Shown here: in pieces, positions 50,438-59,531 of the stretch
Numbering within the stretch: the first letter of the stretch is position 1
Layout of the letters: each line of letters opens with the position of its first letter
Source: an uncultured Flavobacteriaceae bacterium
GTDB lineage: Bacteria > Bacteroidota > Bacteroidia > Flavobacteriales > Flavobacteriaceae
Direction of reading: 5' to 3'
Length of the DNA: 64,000 nt
Assembly: GCA_947497245.1 (NCBI GenBank)
Contig: CANMFO010000008.1
Coordinates: 106,361-170,360, forward strand
Position numbers and translations under genes: made by a program
Notes under the pieces: generated by a model
What the model saw: the letters and a program-made list of their open reading frames with translations, nothing else
The model's database searches: none
What the model was told of the DNA's origin: nothing

Positions 50438-52336
50438 ATGGGAAAGGTTGTACCGCATAGCTTATTTACGGATTTTGATATTGAACTTTTCAAATCCGGA
50501 AAGCATTTCAGACTGTATGAAAAGCTGGGTTCCCATCCGTTGGAGGTCGATGGGGTGACGGGCACCTATTTTGCCGTTTGGGCGCCCACGGCCAAGGCGG
50601 TTTCGGTAGTGGGCAACTTTAACTATTGGTTGGATCACGAACATCCCTTGAACGTCCGATGGGACGAAAGCGGTATTTGGGAGGGCTTTATTCCCGATGT
50701 GGGCGTGGGGGAGATCTACAAATACCATGTACGGTCCAATAACCACGGAGTGGTCACCCAAAAGGCGGATCCCTTTGCCCGATATTGCGAATTGCCGCCG
50801 AACACCGCCTCGATCATCTGGGAGGCCGAGTACAAGTGGAAAGATAAAAAATGGATGGACGGCCGGGCCTCCAATAATGCCCTGGATGCCCCCTTTTCGG
50901 TCTACGAAGTGCATTTGGGCTCTTGGAAGCGAAAGGGTGACAATGAATTTATGTCCTATGCCGATTTGGCGGAAGACCTGGTGCGCTATGTAAAGGAAAT
51001 GGGCTTTACCCATGTGGAGTTCATGCCCATCATGGAATATCCCTACGATCCTTCCTGGGGCTATCAGCTTACGGGGTATTTTGCACCGACCTCCAGGTTT
51101 GGGGAGCCCGAGGGCTTTAAACTACTGGTCGATAAGCTGCACCAGAACGATATCGGGGTCATCCTGGATTGGGTGCCCTCCCATTTTCCAGAGGATGCCC
51201 ATGGGCTTGGATTCTTTGATGGTTCGCACCTTTATGAGCACCCCGATCGGAGAAGGGGGTACCATCCAGACTGGAAGAGCCTAATATTCAACTATGGAAG
51301 AAATGAGGTCCGTGCGTTTTTGATCAGCAATGCCCTTTTTTGGTTGGACCACTATCATGCCGATGCATTGCGGGTGGACGCGGTGGCTTCGATGCTTTAT
51401 TTGGATTATTCCCGTGAAGATGGGGAATGGGAGCCCAATATATACGGGAACAACGAGAACTTGGAAGCCATGAGCTTTATCAGGGAACTCAATGAAACGG
51501 TATATGGCAATTTTCCCGATGTGCAGACCATTGCCGAAGAATCGACGGCTTTTTCAGGAGTATCCAAGCCGGTGAACTTGGGCGGACTCGGTTTTGGCAT
51601 GAAATGGATGATGGGATGGATGCACGACACTTTGGAATATTTCAAGAAAGAACCTGTTTACCGAAAATACCACCAAGACGATCTTACCTTCAGTATGACC
51701 TACGCCTTCACCGAAAACTTTATGCTTCCTTTCTCCCACGATGAGGTGGTCTATGGAAAGCAGTCACTGGTGTATCGCATGCCCGGGGACGAATGGCAAC
51801 GTTTCGCCAACCTCCGCCTGCTTTTCGGGTATATGTTCACCCACCCCGGTACCAATTTGATTTTTATGGGAGGGGAATTCGGGCAGACCTCGGAATGGAA
51901 CTTCCAGCAAAGCCTGGATTGGCATTTGACCCAATATGAGGGACATGCGGGTGTCCAGGAAACCATAAAGGATTTGAACAAAATCTATAGGGCCTATCCC
52001 GCACTGTACGAAAAACAGTTCAGCCCCGACGGCTTTCAATGGATCGATTACGGAGACCACGAAAACTGTGTTTTGGCGTACATCCGCAAAGGGAACGATG
52101 CCAAGGACGATATCTATATCGTATGCAACCTCACCCCCGTGCCCAGGGAAAATTATCGCATCGGCCTTCCCAAAAAATCGGGCCTGGTAAAGCAGATCTT
52201 TAACAGTGATGCCAAAAAGTATGGAGGTTCCGGAATGGCAAGCAAGATTTCCAAATTGGAAAGTGCGCCATGGCACGGGCAGGAAAAATCCATCCAAATG
52301 ACCCTTCCACCTTTAGGTATTGTCATTTTTAAGTAG
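50438..52336 (+). CDS. glgB: 1,4-alpha-glucan branching enzyme
   Basis: A 632-residue GH13_9 enzyme that adds alpha-1,6 branches to linear glucan. Seen: N-terminal CBM48 domain (TYFAVWAPTAKAVSVVGNFN, about 40-65), then barrel region I DWVPSHFPEDAHGL, region II ADALRVDAVASMLY with nucleophile Asp314, region III TIAEEST with acid/base Glu367 and region IV PFSHDEVVYGK. The C-terminal all-beta domain ends QMTLPPLGIVIFK. The first N-domain found in E. coli-type enzymes is missing, giving the shorter form (about 630). It is third in the operon after the maltokinase. Confidence 0.96.
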   Translation: MGKVVPHSLFTDFDIELFKSGKHFRLYEKLGSHPLEVDGVTGTYFAVWAPTAKAVSVVGNFNYWLDHEHPLNVRWDESGIWEGFIPDVGVGEIYKYHVRSNNHGVVTQKADPFARYCELPPNTASIIWEAEYKWKDKKWMDGRASNNALDAPFSVYEVHLGSWKRKGDNEFMSYADLAEDLVRYVKEMGFTHVEFMPIMEYPYDPSWGYQLTGYFAPTSRFGEPEGFKLLVDKLHQNDIGVILDWVPSHFPEDAHGLGFFDGSHLYEHPDRRRGYHPDWKSLIFNYGRNEVRAFLISNALFWLDHYHADALRVDAVASMLYLDYSREDGEWEPNIYGNNENLEAMSFIRELNETVYGNFPDVQTIAEESTAFSGVSKPVNLGGLGFGMKWMMGWMHDTLEYFKKEPVYRKYHQDDLTFSMTYAFTENFMLPFSHDEVVYGKQSLVYRMPGDEWQRFANLRLLFGYMFTHPGTNLIFMGGEFGQTSEWNFQQSLDWHLTQYEGHAGVQETIKDLNKIYRAYPALYEKQFSPDGFQWIDYGDHENCVLAYIRKGNDAKDDIYIVCNLTPVPRENYRIGLPKKSGLVKQIFNSDAKKYGGSGMASKISKLESAPWHGQEKSIQMTLPPLGIVIFK

Positions 52337-52437
52337 CGTTCGGCGGTGAAAACGCAATAGTTATCAATTCGTTATAATATCTTTTCGTTATTAGGCCTTA
52401 AAGTCTTTTTTTTGTTGTCCCAATTAATATTGTACAT

Positions 52438-54837
52438 ATGATCACCAACACGGAATTGGAATACAAGGGTAATTTATACCCGGATGCGATAACGGAATAC
52501 AAAAGGGATACCGACAAATTATACTTTACCACCGAAAACGGGGTCATTTTGGAATTGACCATTATCCAGGACAGGTCGCTCCGTTTTAGATATGCCACCA
52601 GACATACCTTTGAACCCGATTTTTCCTATGCCATTAGCAAGGATGCGAAGAGGGGGTACAACCGTTTGGAGGTAAAGGAGACCGAAGGGGAATATTTGGT
52701 GGAAACCTCCAGGCTTAAGGTTTTGGTGGATAAAAAGACCTTGAGGACACAGGTTTCGGACCTTGATGGAACCATAATCAATGAGGACGAGCTAGGATTT
52801 CATTGGGAGGAGAATTATGAGTACGGTGGGAACACGGTCAAGATGAGCAAGATCACCCAGGGTTCCGAGAGCTTTTACGGAATGGGCGATAAGGCCACGC
52901 ACACCAATCTGAAGGGAAAGCGCGTCAACAATTGGGTTACCGATCAATATGCTTATGGCAAAGATCAGGATCCCCTGTATAAGGCCATTCCTTTTTTTAT
53001 AGGACTTCACCAAGGAAAATCGTACGGTATTTTTTTTGACAATAGTTTCAGGACCTATTTTGATTTTGCCCACGAACGCCGGAACACGACCAGTTTTTGG
53101 GCCGATGGTGGGGAAATGAACTACTACTTTTTCTACGGACCGGAAATGTCGAAAGTGGTAAAGGCCTATACGGATCTGACAGGGACACCGGAACTCCCTC
53201 CGCTTTGGGCCCTGGGATACCATCAGTCCAAATGGAGCTATTTTCCTGAAAGCAGGGTCAAGGAAATCGCGAAGACCTTCAGGGACCTGAAGATTCCATG
53301 TGATGCCATTTATTTGGATATTGATTATATGGACGGGTTTCGTTGCTTTACCTGGGATAAGGAAAAGTTCCCCGATCCAAAGCGAATGATCAGGGAGTTG
53401 AACGAAGATGGGTTTAAAACAGTTGTCATGATCGACCCGGGCATCAAGATCGATAAGGAGTATTCGGTATATCAAGAGGCAATGGAAAAAGATTATTTCT
53501 GCAAAAGGGGAGATGGGCCCTATATGACCGGAAAGGTATGGCCGGGGCATTGCAATTTCCCCGACTATACACGTCCGGAAGTACGGGAATGGTGGGCCGA
53601 TCTTTACAAGGAGTTCATGGCCGAAATCGGTGTTCACGCTGTTTGGAACGATATGAACGAACCGGCGGTCATGGAGGTACCTTCAAAGACCGCTCCTTTG
53701 GATACCCGGCATTATTATGATGGGCATCCGTGCACCCACAGAAAAGCACACAATATCTATGGGATGCAAATGGTGCGCGCCACCTATCATGGCGTAAAAA
53801 AATACGTATATCCCAAAAGGCCTTTCGTGATCACAAGATCCGCCTATGCCGGAACCCAGCGATATTCCTCGACTTGGACAGGGGACAACGTCGCCACTTG
53901 GGAGCACTTATGGATCGCAAACGTACAGATGCAACGGATGTGCATGAGCGGGTATTCCTTTGTGGGCTCGGACATTGGAGGGTTTGCGGAACAACCCAAT
54001 GGGGAACTATTCGCAAGATGGATACAAATGGGCATTTTTCATCCGTTCTGCAGGGTGCATTCCAGTGGAGATCATGGAGACCAGGAACCTTGGTCGTTCG
54101 ACAGCGAGATTACCGATATCGTCCGAAAGTACATTTCGCTTCGATACGAACTATTGCCTTATCTGTATACCATGTTTTGGAGGTACACCAAGGAAGGTAC
54201 CCCCATGGTACAATCCATTGTGTACTATGATCAGGAGGATACCCAGACCCATTTTAGGACCGATGAGTTCATTTTTGGACAGCAGATCTTGGTGTGTCCC
54301 GTACAGGAACCCAATGCCCAAGGAAGGAGAATGTACATTCCGAGGGGAAATTGGTACAACTTTTGGACTGATGAGGTGGTAGCTGGCGGAAAGGAAAAAT
54401 GGGTAGCTGCCGATATCGACAAGATACCGCTGTTCATTAAGGAAGGGGCGATAATACCCAAATACCCCGTACAGCAATATGTGGGGGAATTGGAGATTGA
54501 GGAGTTGAGTCTGGATGTCTATTATAAAATGGGATCGGAAAATTCAACGGTCTATGAGGATGCGCAGGATGGGTACGACTATAAAAGTGGAAAGTACAGT
54601 CTGCGAAATTTCAAATTGCTCGGGAAGGAGAAAGAGCTCATCATACAGCAATTTAAGGATGGAAAGTACATTACCCCGTACGCGACCTTTCAACTGAAGC
54701 TTCACGGATTGCCCTTCAAGATCAAAACCGTGGAAGTTGACAACGAGAAGGTGCGGTTGGAAGACATTAAACTCAATGGGGACAACATCATTCAGGTAAG
54801 CAAGGATTTTACACAGTTGCACATTACCGGAAAATGA
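52438..54837 (+). CDS. GH31 alpha-glucosidase
   Basis: A 799-residue alpha-glucosidase or alpha-xylosidase-type enzyme. Seen: the N-terminal beta sandwich (about 1-230), barrel start ELPPLWALGYHQSKWSYF (about 250), the nucleophile Asp405 in WNDMNEPAVME, the region with catalytic acid Asp483 in TWTGDNVATWEHLW, and SGYSFVGSDIGGFAEQPNGE (about 502-521). A C-terminal beta domain follows. Without an obvious signal peptide it is probably cytoplasmic. Placed 101 nt after glgB on the same strand, it likely releases glucose from the glucan made by this operon. Specificity (maltose versus isomaltose or xylose) cannot be settled from motifs alone. Confidence 0.92.
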   Translation: MITNTELEYKGNLYPDAITEYKRDTDKLYFTTENGVILELTIIQDRSLRFRYATRHTFEPDFSYAISKDAKRGYNRLEVKETEGEYLVETSRLKVLVDKKTLRTQVSDLDGTIINEDELGFHWEENYEYGGNTVKMSKITQGSESFYGMGDKATHTNLKGKRVNNWVTDQYAYGKDQDPLYKAIPFFIGLHQGKSYGIFFDNSFRTYFDFAHERRNTTSFWADGGEMNYYFFYGPEMSKVVKAYTDLTGTPELPPLWALGYHQSKWSYFPESRVKEIAKTFRDLKIPCDAIYLDIDYMDGFRCFTWDKEKFPDPKRMIRELNEDGFKTVVMIDPGIKIDKEYSVYQEAMEKDYFCKRGDGPYMTGKVWPGHCNFPDYTRPEVREWWADLYKEFMAEIGVHAVWNDMNEPAVMEVPSKTAPLDTRHYYDGHPCTHRKAHNIYGMQMVRATYHGVKKYVYPKRPFVITRSAYAGTQRYSSTWTGDNVATWEHLWIANVQMQRMCMSGYSFVGSDIGGFAEQPNGELFARWIQMGIFHPFCRVHSSGDHGDQEPWSFDSEITDIVRKYISLRYELLPYLYTMFWRYTKEGTPMVQSIVYYDQEDTQTHFRTDEFIFGQQILVCPVQEPNAQGRRMYIPRGNWYNFWTDEVVAGGKEKWVAADIDKIPLFIKEGAIIPKYPVQQYVGELEIEELSLDVYYKMGSENSTVYEDAQDGYDYKSGKYSLRNFKLLGKEKELIIQQFKDGKYITPYATFQLKLHGLPFKIKTVEVDNEKVRLEDIKLNGDNIIQVSKDFTQLHITGK

Positions 54838-54874
54838 TTTTTTTCGTACTTTACGAAGACTAAACACTATAACA

Positions 54875-55684
54875 ATGAGAAAGTTAGTTTTAATAATCGT
54901 AGTTTTTTTTGGCGTTACCGCCTGCAAAACAAATCCCTTTACGGGAAAGAAAGTGTTGAACTTTTATCCCAATAGTCAAATTTTCCCAATGGCATTTGCC
55001 CAGTACGATCAGTTCCTGACGGAGAACAATGTGGTCGAAGGAGGCGCGGACGCCCAGATGATCACCAAGGTAGGACAGCGCATATCTTCCGCTGCGGAAA
55101 GATGGTTGTCGGCGAACGGCTATCCAGGCTATTTGAAAGATTATAAATGGGAGTACAACTTGGTCAAGGACAAGACGGTAAATGCTTGGTGCATGCCCGG
55201 CGGCAAGATCGTATTCTATACGGGAATACTGCCCATTACGCAGACCGAGACCGGTGTAGCGGTGGTCATGGGCCATGAGGTGGCACATGCTCTGGCCGAT
55301 CATGGGGCGCAACGGATGAGCGCGGGTACCTTGCAACAGGTAGGTGCCGTTGCCGGTAATATAGCGATCAAGGACGAGCAGACCCGAAATACGTTCAACC
55401 AGGCGTACGGCCTGGGATCCACCGTTGGCTTGATGCTGCCGTTCAGTAGGAGCCATGAGACCGAGGCCGATAGGATCGGCCTACAGATCATGGCCATAGC
55501 GGGGTACGATCCCGCTGAGGCGGCGGAGCTCTGGAAGCGAATGAAGGCCAATAGCGGAGGGCAGGCCCCTCCGGAGTTCTTGAGTACCCATCCGTCCAAT
55601 GATACACGGATTGCCAACCTGACCGCTTGGGCACCTTTGGCCAGAGAGGAAGCCATAAAATTTGGTGTCACCACTTTTCAATAG
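54875..55684 (+). CDS. M48 family zinc metallopeptidase, lipoprotein (BepA/Oma1-like)
   Basis: A 269-residue periplasmic lipoprotein protease. Seen: lipobox VTAC (Cys17), the M48 zinc site MGHEVAHALADHGAQRM with His134, Glu135 and His138, the third ligand probably in SRSHETEADRIGLQIM (about 190-206), and the C-terminal LSTHPSNDTRI substrate-groove block (about 242-252). Related periplasmic M48 proteins take part in outer-membrane protein quality control. It lies 37 nt after the GH31 gene and its short gap may be bridged by read-through, but a terminator follows its stop codon. Confidence 0.9.
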   Translation: MRKLVLIIVVFFGVTACKTNPFTGKKVLNFYPNSQIFPMAFAQYDQFLTENNVVEGGADAQMITKVGQRISSAAERWLSANGYPGYLKDYKWEYNLVKDKTVNAWCMPGGKIVFYTGILPITQTETGVAVVMGHEVAHALADHGAQRMSAGTLQQVGAVAGNIAIKDEQTRNTFNQAYGLGSTVGLMLPFSRSHETEADRIGLQIMAIAGYDPAEAAELWKRMKANSGGQAPPEFLSTHPSNDTRIANLTAWAPLAREEAIKFGVTTFQ

Positions 55685-55714
55685 AAAATGAATTTTTTAA
55701 TGTGTATATTGAGG

Positions 55715-55747
55715 GCCGTTCGCATATAAGCGGACGGCTTTTGTTTT
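55715..55747 (+). terminator. Rho-independent terminator after the M48 gene
   Basis: A 9-bp stem, GCCGTTCGC/GCGGACGGC (one T-G wobble), with a six-base loop ATATAA is followed by TTTTGTTTT. It lies 30 nt after the stop and only 5 nt before the MFS start codon, so the MFS gene must be served by a promoter overlapping it or by read-through. Confidence 0.85.
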
Positions 55748-55751
55748 GTAA

Positions 55752-57086
55752 ATGGCCAAACCAATACCAATTAAGGGAAGTAAAAAATTATTGAATGCCT
55801 GGGCATTCTATGACTGGGCCAATTCGGTCTACAGTTTGGTCATTGCATCGGCCATATTTCCCATTTTCTATGGGGCCCTTTTTCGCGTGGCCGGAGTAGA
55901 GAAAGTGGTGGTTTTTGGTGGCGAGATCGCCCGGGCCCCTTTGATCAGTTATGTAACCTCCGTAGCTTTCCTGTTCATCGCCATTGTTACCCCGCTCTTG
56001 TCCGGCATTGCCGATTATACGGGTAATAAAAAAGTGTTCATGAAGTTCTTCTGCTACCTCGGGGGGCTGTCCTGTATCGGACTGTATTGGTTTTCTTTGG
56101 AAAATATCTATGTTGGCCTGACTTGTTATTTTTTCGGGTTGGTGGGTTTTTGGGTAAGCTTTGCCATCAACAATTCCTATTTGCCCGATGTGGCCTTCGA
56201 AGAACAGCAGGATCGGATAAGCGCCAAAGGTTTTTCAATGGGGTATATAGGGAGCGTGATCTTGTTATTGTTCAATTTGGCCATGGTAATGCAGCCTGAT
56301 TTGTTCGGTATCGAATCGGATGCCACGGAAGCCGCTGAAATAAAGGCTATGAAATATTCCTTTGCCACAGTGGGGATTTGGTGGATCATTTTTGCACAAT
56401 ACACCTTCTTTCACCTCCCACCGGGAAATAGGAAGACGGGAGAACGAAAAAATGTGGTCCTCAATGGTTTTAAGGAGTTGAAGGGTGTTTGGCGCCAATT
56501 GGGCCATGAAACCAGATTGAAACGATATCTGGTGGCCTTCTTTGTATATAGTATGGCGGTTCAGACGGTTATGTTGATCGCCACCTATTTTGGAGAGGAA
56601 GAAATTGACTGGGGAACGGACAGCAAGCGAACCACTGGGTTGATCGTAAGTATTTTGGTAATTCAATTGGTCGCCATTGCGGGCGCTATGTTGACGGCCC
56701 GGGCCTCAAAGGCATTTGGGAATATCAAGACCCTGATCGTGATAAACCTGTTTTGGGTATTGATCTGTATCTACGCCTATTATCTGATTACCCCGATGGA
56801 TTTCTACATTGCGGCCGGTTGTGTAGGATTGGTCATGGGAGGGATACAGGCCCTATCGAGGTCTACCTATTCCAAATTCATCCCGGAGACCACCGATACC
56901 ACTTCGTTCTTCAGTTTTTATGATGTCTCCGAAAAGATCGGGATCGTCATTGGTGCCTTTTTGTACGGCTTTATTGCCCAACTCACGGGAAGTATGCGCA
57001 ACGCCGCTATCTTCTTGGGCTTGTTTTTCTTGATCGGGATGTTCTTGTTGATGCGGGTCGATAATAAAGCCCCTACGGAAGGGTAG
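55752..57086 (+). CDS. MFS transporter, UMF1 (Atg22-like) family
   Basis: A 444-residue permease with about twelve helices. The start NAWAFYDWANSVYSLVIASAIFPIFY (residues 17-42) is the UMF1 signature (ANSVYSL). Also seen: the central hydrophilic loop ERKNVVLNGFKELKGVW (about 235-251), the IQALSRSTYSKFIPETTDTT block (about 366-385) and a GLVMGG turn. Substrate is unknown; fungal Atg22 exports amino acids from the vacuole and bacterial members are uncharacterised. Its 3' end forms part of a hairpin (57066-57093) that can act as terminator for the opposite strand. Confidence 0.88.
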   Translation: MAKPIPIKGSKKLLNAWAFYDWANSVYSLVIASAIFPIFYGALFRVAGVEKVVVFGGEIARAPLISYVTSVAFLFIAIVTPLLSGIADYTGNKKVFMKFFCYLGGLSCIGLYWFSLENIYVGLTCYFFGLVGFWVSFAINNSYLPDVAFEEQQDRISAKGFSMGYIGSVILLLFNLAMVMQPDLFGIESDATEAAEIKAMKYSFATVGIWWIIFAQYTFFHLPPGNRKTGERKNVVLNGFKELKGVWRQLGHETRLKRYLVAFFVYSMAVQTVMLIATYFGEEEIDWGTDSKRTTGLIVSILVIQLVAIAGAMLTARASKAFGNIKTLIVINLFWVLICIYAYYLITPMDFYIAAGCVGLVMGGIQALSRSTYSKFIPETTDTTSFFSFYDVSEKIGIVIGAFLYGFIAQLTGSMRNAAIFLGLFFLIGMFLLMRVDNKAPTEG

Positions 57087-57093
57087 AGGCTTT
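57066..57093 (-). terminator. Hairpin terminator downstream of the GIN/DUF4097 operon, inside the MFS 3' end
   Basis: On the minus strand an 11-bp stem, AAAGCCTCTAC/GTAGGGGCTTT (one T-G wobble), with loop CCTTCC, followed by TTTATTAT. On the plus strand one pair is C/A, so it works better for the leftward operon. It overlaps the MFS stop codon at 57084-57086. Confidence 0.65.
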
Positions 57094-57134
57094 GATGGAT
57101 TGTTCGTTTCTTGATGTTTTCGCGCGGTTGTCTT

Positions 57135-57860
57135 TTATCCTTTAGAGATATCTCCGGAACCGGAGGTCTTGGTGTCCACTTTTTGTGGGTTTCCCCGATA
57201 GCTGATATCCCCGGAGCCCGATACCCTGGCTTTCAACTTCTCTTTGGCGGTGACCTTGATATCGGCCGAGCCCGAAACCGTGGCATCCACTATCTCTGCT
57301 TCAAGATTATAGGCCTTGATGTCGCCCGAACCGGAGACGGAGGCTTCGAAAGTACCAGTGCTTCCACTGAGGGTGATGTCACCGGAACCCGACATACTTG
57401 CGGTCATGCTGTCCGACTGGATGTCCAGTGTAATGTCTCCGGACCCCGACATAGCGGTCTTGAAATTCGAGGATTTAATGGTGGTCTTCCCCACGATATC
57501 CCCCGATCCCGACAAAGACACTGCGTTGATGCTTTCAACGGGTACCGTAATGCGTATGCCTTCTTTCCAAGTAGAGGGCTTCAAATTATAACCTCGTTCC
57601 ACTTTGATGACCAACTTTCCGTTTTTTACCTCGGTAACGAGATATTCCAATAGATTCTCCTCGCCCCTTAGGGTAAGCTCACCTTCCCGGCCGTCGACAA
57701 GATCCACATCGAACCACCCGGACACGGACACGCCATCGTATTCACCAACACTCCGTTCTATGGTTGTCATGTTGCCATTACCCCTTATTCTATTCCCCCA
57801 CTGTGCCGTACAGGAAGTGGTTAACAATACTACTAAACTTAGGCTCAATAAATTTTTCAT
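57135..57860 (-). CDS. Head-GIN domain secreted protein with SGSGDI repeats
   Basis: A 241-residue protein of the DUF2807 (putative auto-transporter adhesin, head GIN) type. Signal peptide ends with TSCT-like LTTSCTAQ (about residue 20), and a Cys at 17 could be lipidated. From about residue 95 the chain is a run of repeats, each opening SGSGDI (or SGSADI): seven copies at intervals of 18-21 residues. This is one turn of a parallel beta-helix per repeat. Last gene of the sigma/anti-sigma/DUF4097 operon, with a hairpin terminator 42 nt beyond. Role is unknown; a surface or periplasmic binding solenoid is inferred. Confidence 0.85.
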   Translation of the reverse strand: MKNLLSLSLVVLLTTSCTAQWGNRIRGNGNMTTIERSVGEYDGVSVSGWFDVDLVDGREGELTLRGEENLLEYLVTEVKNGKLVIKVERGYNLKPSTWKEGIRITVPVESINAVSLSGSGDIVGKTTIKSSNFKTAMSGSGDITLDIQSDSMTASMSGSGDITLSGSTGTFEASVSGSGDIKAYNLEAEIVDATVSGSADIKVTAKEKLKARVSGSGDISYRGNPQKVDTKTSGSGDISKG

Positions 57861-57904
57861 GATGCTGTTTTTAAGACCTATCGTTCGACAGGCAGATTGA
57901 TTGA

Positions 57905-58993
57905 CTAATTTTTATAAAGTTTGATTCCCCCATAATCACTTGATATGGTTACCAGGTTACCGCTGTTCGCCGATCCATAATAGCCCTTATAGAGCTTACT
58001 GTTCGATTTTTCGTGGCTGATATTGATTTCCAGATCCTCTTTTCCGCTCACTCCCGCATAAGAGGTGTTGATTTCAAAATCGAAGTTGTATTGGGGGTCA
58101 TATCCGATCTTGATTCCGGTATAGTCCGATTTTATGGTGACATCCCCGGCATCTTCGGCAAGTTTCTTGACACTGATCGACCCGTAATCGGCCGTGACAT
58201 CCACATCGCCGTGAATGGTCCCCAACCGCACATTGATATAATCACCGTTCCCATGTACACCATCGGCCTCTCCGATCTCGATTTTTCCGTAATCGCACGA
58301 ATAGTCCAGGCTACCCATTTTTTCGACTGTTGAATTCGTATAATCGGCACTAATGGTCAAATCTCCCGCTTTTTCAATTATAAATCCGGAATAGTCCGCG
58401 GAAATTTTACCGCTGTTGATGTAGCCAATTCGCGAATTGGAGGTATAGTCAAAACTCAGTTGGTTGTTCCTTCCGTGCAGTTCACCAATTTCCAGGCGCC
58501 CATAGTCACAACTTACTTTGGCATGGCCGTCGATACGGTCCAGATTAATGCTGCCGTAATCGTTGTCCAGGTTGACGCTATTTTTGATCGGCAGTTTAAT
58601 GGTGTAGTTGATCTGCATGTTTACATTGTTGTTTCTGCCCCATCCCCAGCCATTTCTACTGCTATTGAAAATGGTTTTGGCGGATACCATGCTCCTGCTG
58701 GCTTCAAAATCGACCGAAATCTGGTCCAACTTCCTTTGTACCTTATCCTCGTTGTTGCCATTGGTCTTGATATGCACCTCGATAAGGATCCTATTTTCGT
58801 TCCATGAGGTAATGTTCAGGTTCCCATAGCTGTTGTTCACCCTGAGCAAGGCATCGGAGTTCACATCATATTCTTTTTTGATGGTCTTTTCCTTGGTATA
58901 CCTTCCCTTTAACCTTCCGTCATTTGCCGAAAGCACCATTGGGAAAACCAGCAATATTACCGTTGTATATTTAAATAGTAAAGTCATCATCAT
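57905..58993 (-). CDS. DUF4097-like secreted beta-solenoid with DYG/DYT repeats
   Basis: A 362-residue exported protein. Start is ambiguous among three consecutive ATGs (58993, 58990, 58987); a signal peptide ends near LSAND (about residue 23). From residue 145 a different repeat appears, opening DYG, DYT or DYS and recurring about every 17-21 residues (DYGSINL, DYGRLEIG, DYTSNSRIG, DYSGFIIE, DYTNSTVE, DYGKIEIG, DYINVRLG, DYGSISV, DYTGIKIG, DYGGIKLY). This is solenoid-like, as in the head-GIN protein just downstream, but with another signature. Its 5' end overlaps the anti-sigma-like gene by 17-23 nt. Function is unknown. Confidence 0.82.
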   Translation of the reverse strand: MMMTLLFKYTTVILLVFPMVLSANDGRLKGRYTKEKTIKKEYDVNSDALLRVNNSYGNLNITSWNENRILIEVHIKTNGNNEDKVQRKLDQISVDFEASRSMVSAKTIFNSSRNGWGWGRNNNVNMQINYTIKLPIKNSVNLDNDYGSINLDRIDGHAKVSCDYGRLEIGELHGRNNQLSFDYTSNSRIGYINSGKISADYSGFIIEKAGDLTISADYTNSTVEKMGSLDYSCDYGKIEIGEADGVHGNGDYINVRLGTIHGDVDVTADYGSISVKKLAEDAGDVTIKSDYTGIKIGYDPQYNFDFEINTSYAGVSGKEDLEINISHEKSNSKLYKGYYGSANSGNLVTISSDYGGIKLYKN

Positions 58994-59531
58994 TGTAATT
59001 GTTTAAATTGTTAATGGATTCAATTTTGTCCAGAACATCCTGAAGCAGGTCTATCCTGGTCTGGAAGTTGTTGATCATGGCACTTAGGATCAGTTTACTG
59101 TTGCCCCCCTTTAAAAGGTCTTGTTCCAGTTGGCCGTAATCGTTTGCCAATTTTCTGAGCTGTACCATGGTGTCATCCACCATGCGCTTTGTTTGCGGGG
59201 TACTTTTGCTTTCCAATTGCTTCACCTGTTCCTCGATAAGGTTGGCAAAGTAGAACTGGCTTTTCGATACTTCTGGCGAAATCTCTGCAACCTGCTCCTT
59301 TAGTGTGGGCGGCGTATTGAAAAACCCGATTCCGACGGCTATCAAAACTGCGACGGAGGCGGCAATTGACAAGGGTCCCCACCAAGATCTGCGTTTCCTG
59401 CTGATTTCCACGACTCCCTTGGAGGCGTTGAGTTTTTCCAAAAAACGCGCCTGGTGTCCCGCGGCCGGTTCCCCATAATCGAATGAATCCTGTAATTTTT
59501 CGAACAGGTTTTCCAAATTGTCCTTTTTCAT
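58971..59531 (-). CDS. Single-pass membrane protein, probable anti-sigma factor
   Basis: A 186-residue protein with a soluble N-terminus (about 1-45), one transmembrane helix (about residues 52-70, within SIAASVAVLIAVGIGFF) and a periplasmic C-terminal part of about 110 residues rich in heptad-like leucines (residues about 95-180). Its start overlaps the sigma stop codon as ATGA, so it is made with the sigma factor. Position and topology match anti-sigma factors of Bacteroidota; no HxxxCxxC zinc motif is seen. By inference it holds the sigma factor and senses an envelope signal through its periplasmic tail. Confidence 0.75.
   Translation of the reverse strand: MKKDNLENLFEKLQDSFDYGEPAAGHQARFLEKLNASKGVVEISRKRRSWWGPLSIAASVAVLIAVGIGFFNTPPTLKEQVAEISPEVSKSQFYFANLIEEQVKQLESKSTPQTKRMVDDTMVQLRKLANDYGQLEQDLLKGGNSKLILSAMINNFQTRIDLLQDVLDKIESINNLNNYNDDDFTI

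Noticed and set aside
52792..53637. 281-codon minus-strand frame opposite the GH31 gene
   Set aside because: Lies wholly within the GH31 barrel coding sequence and has no recognisable motif.
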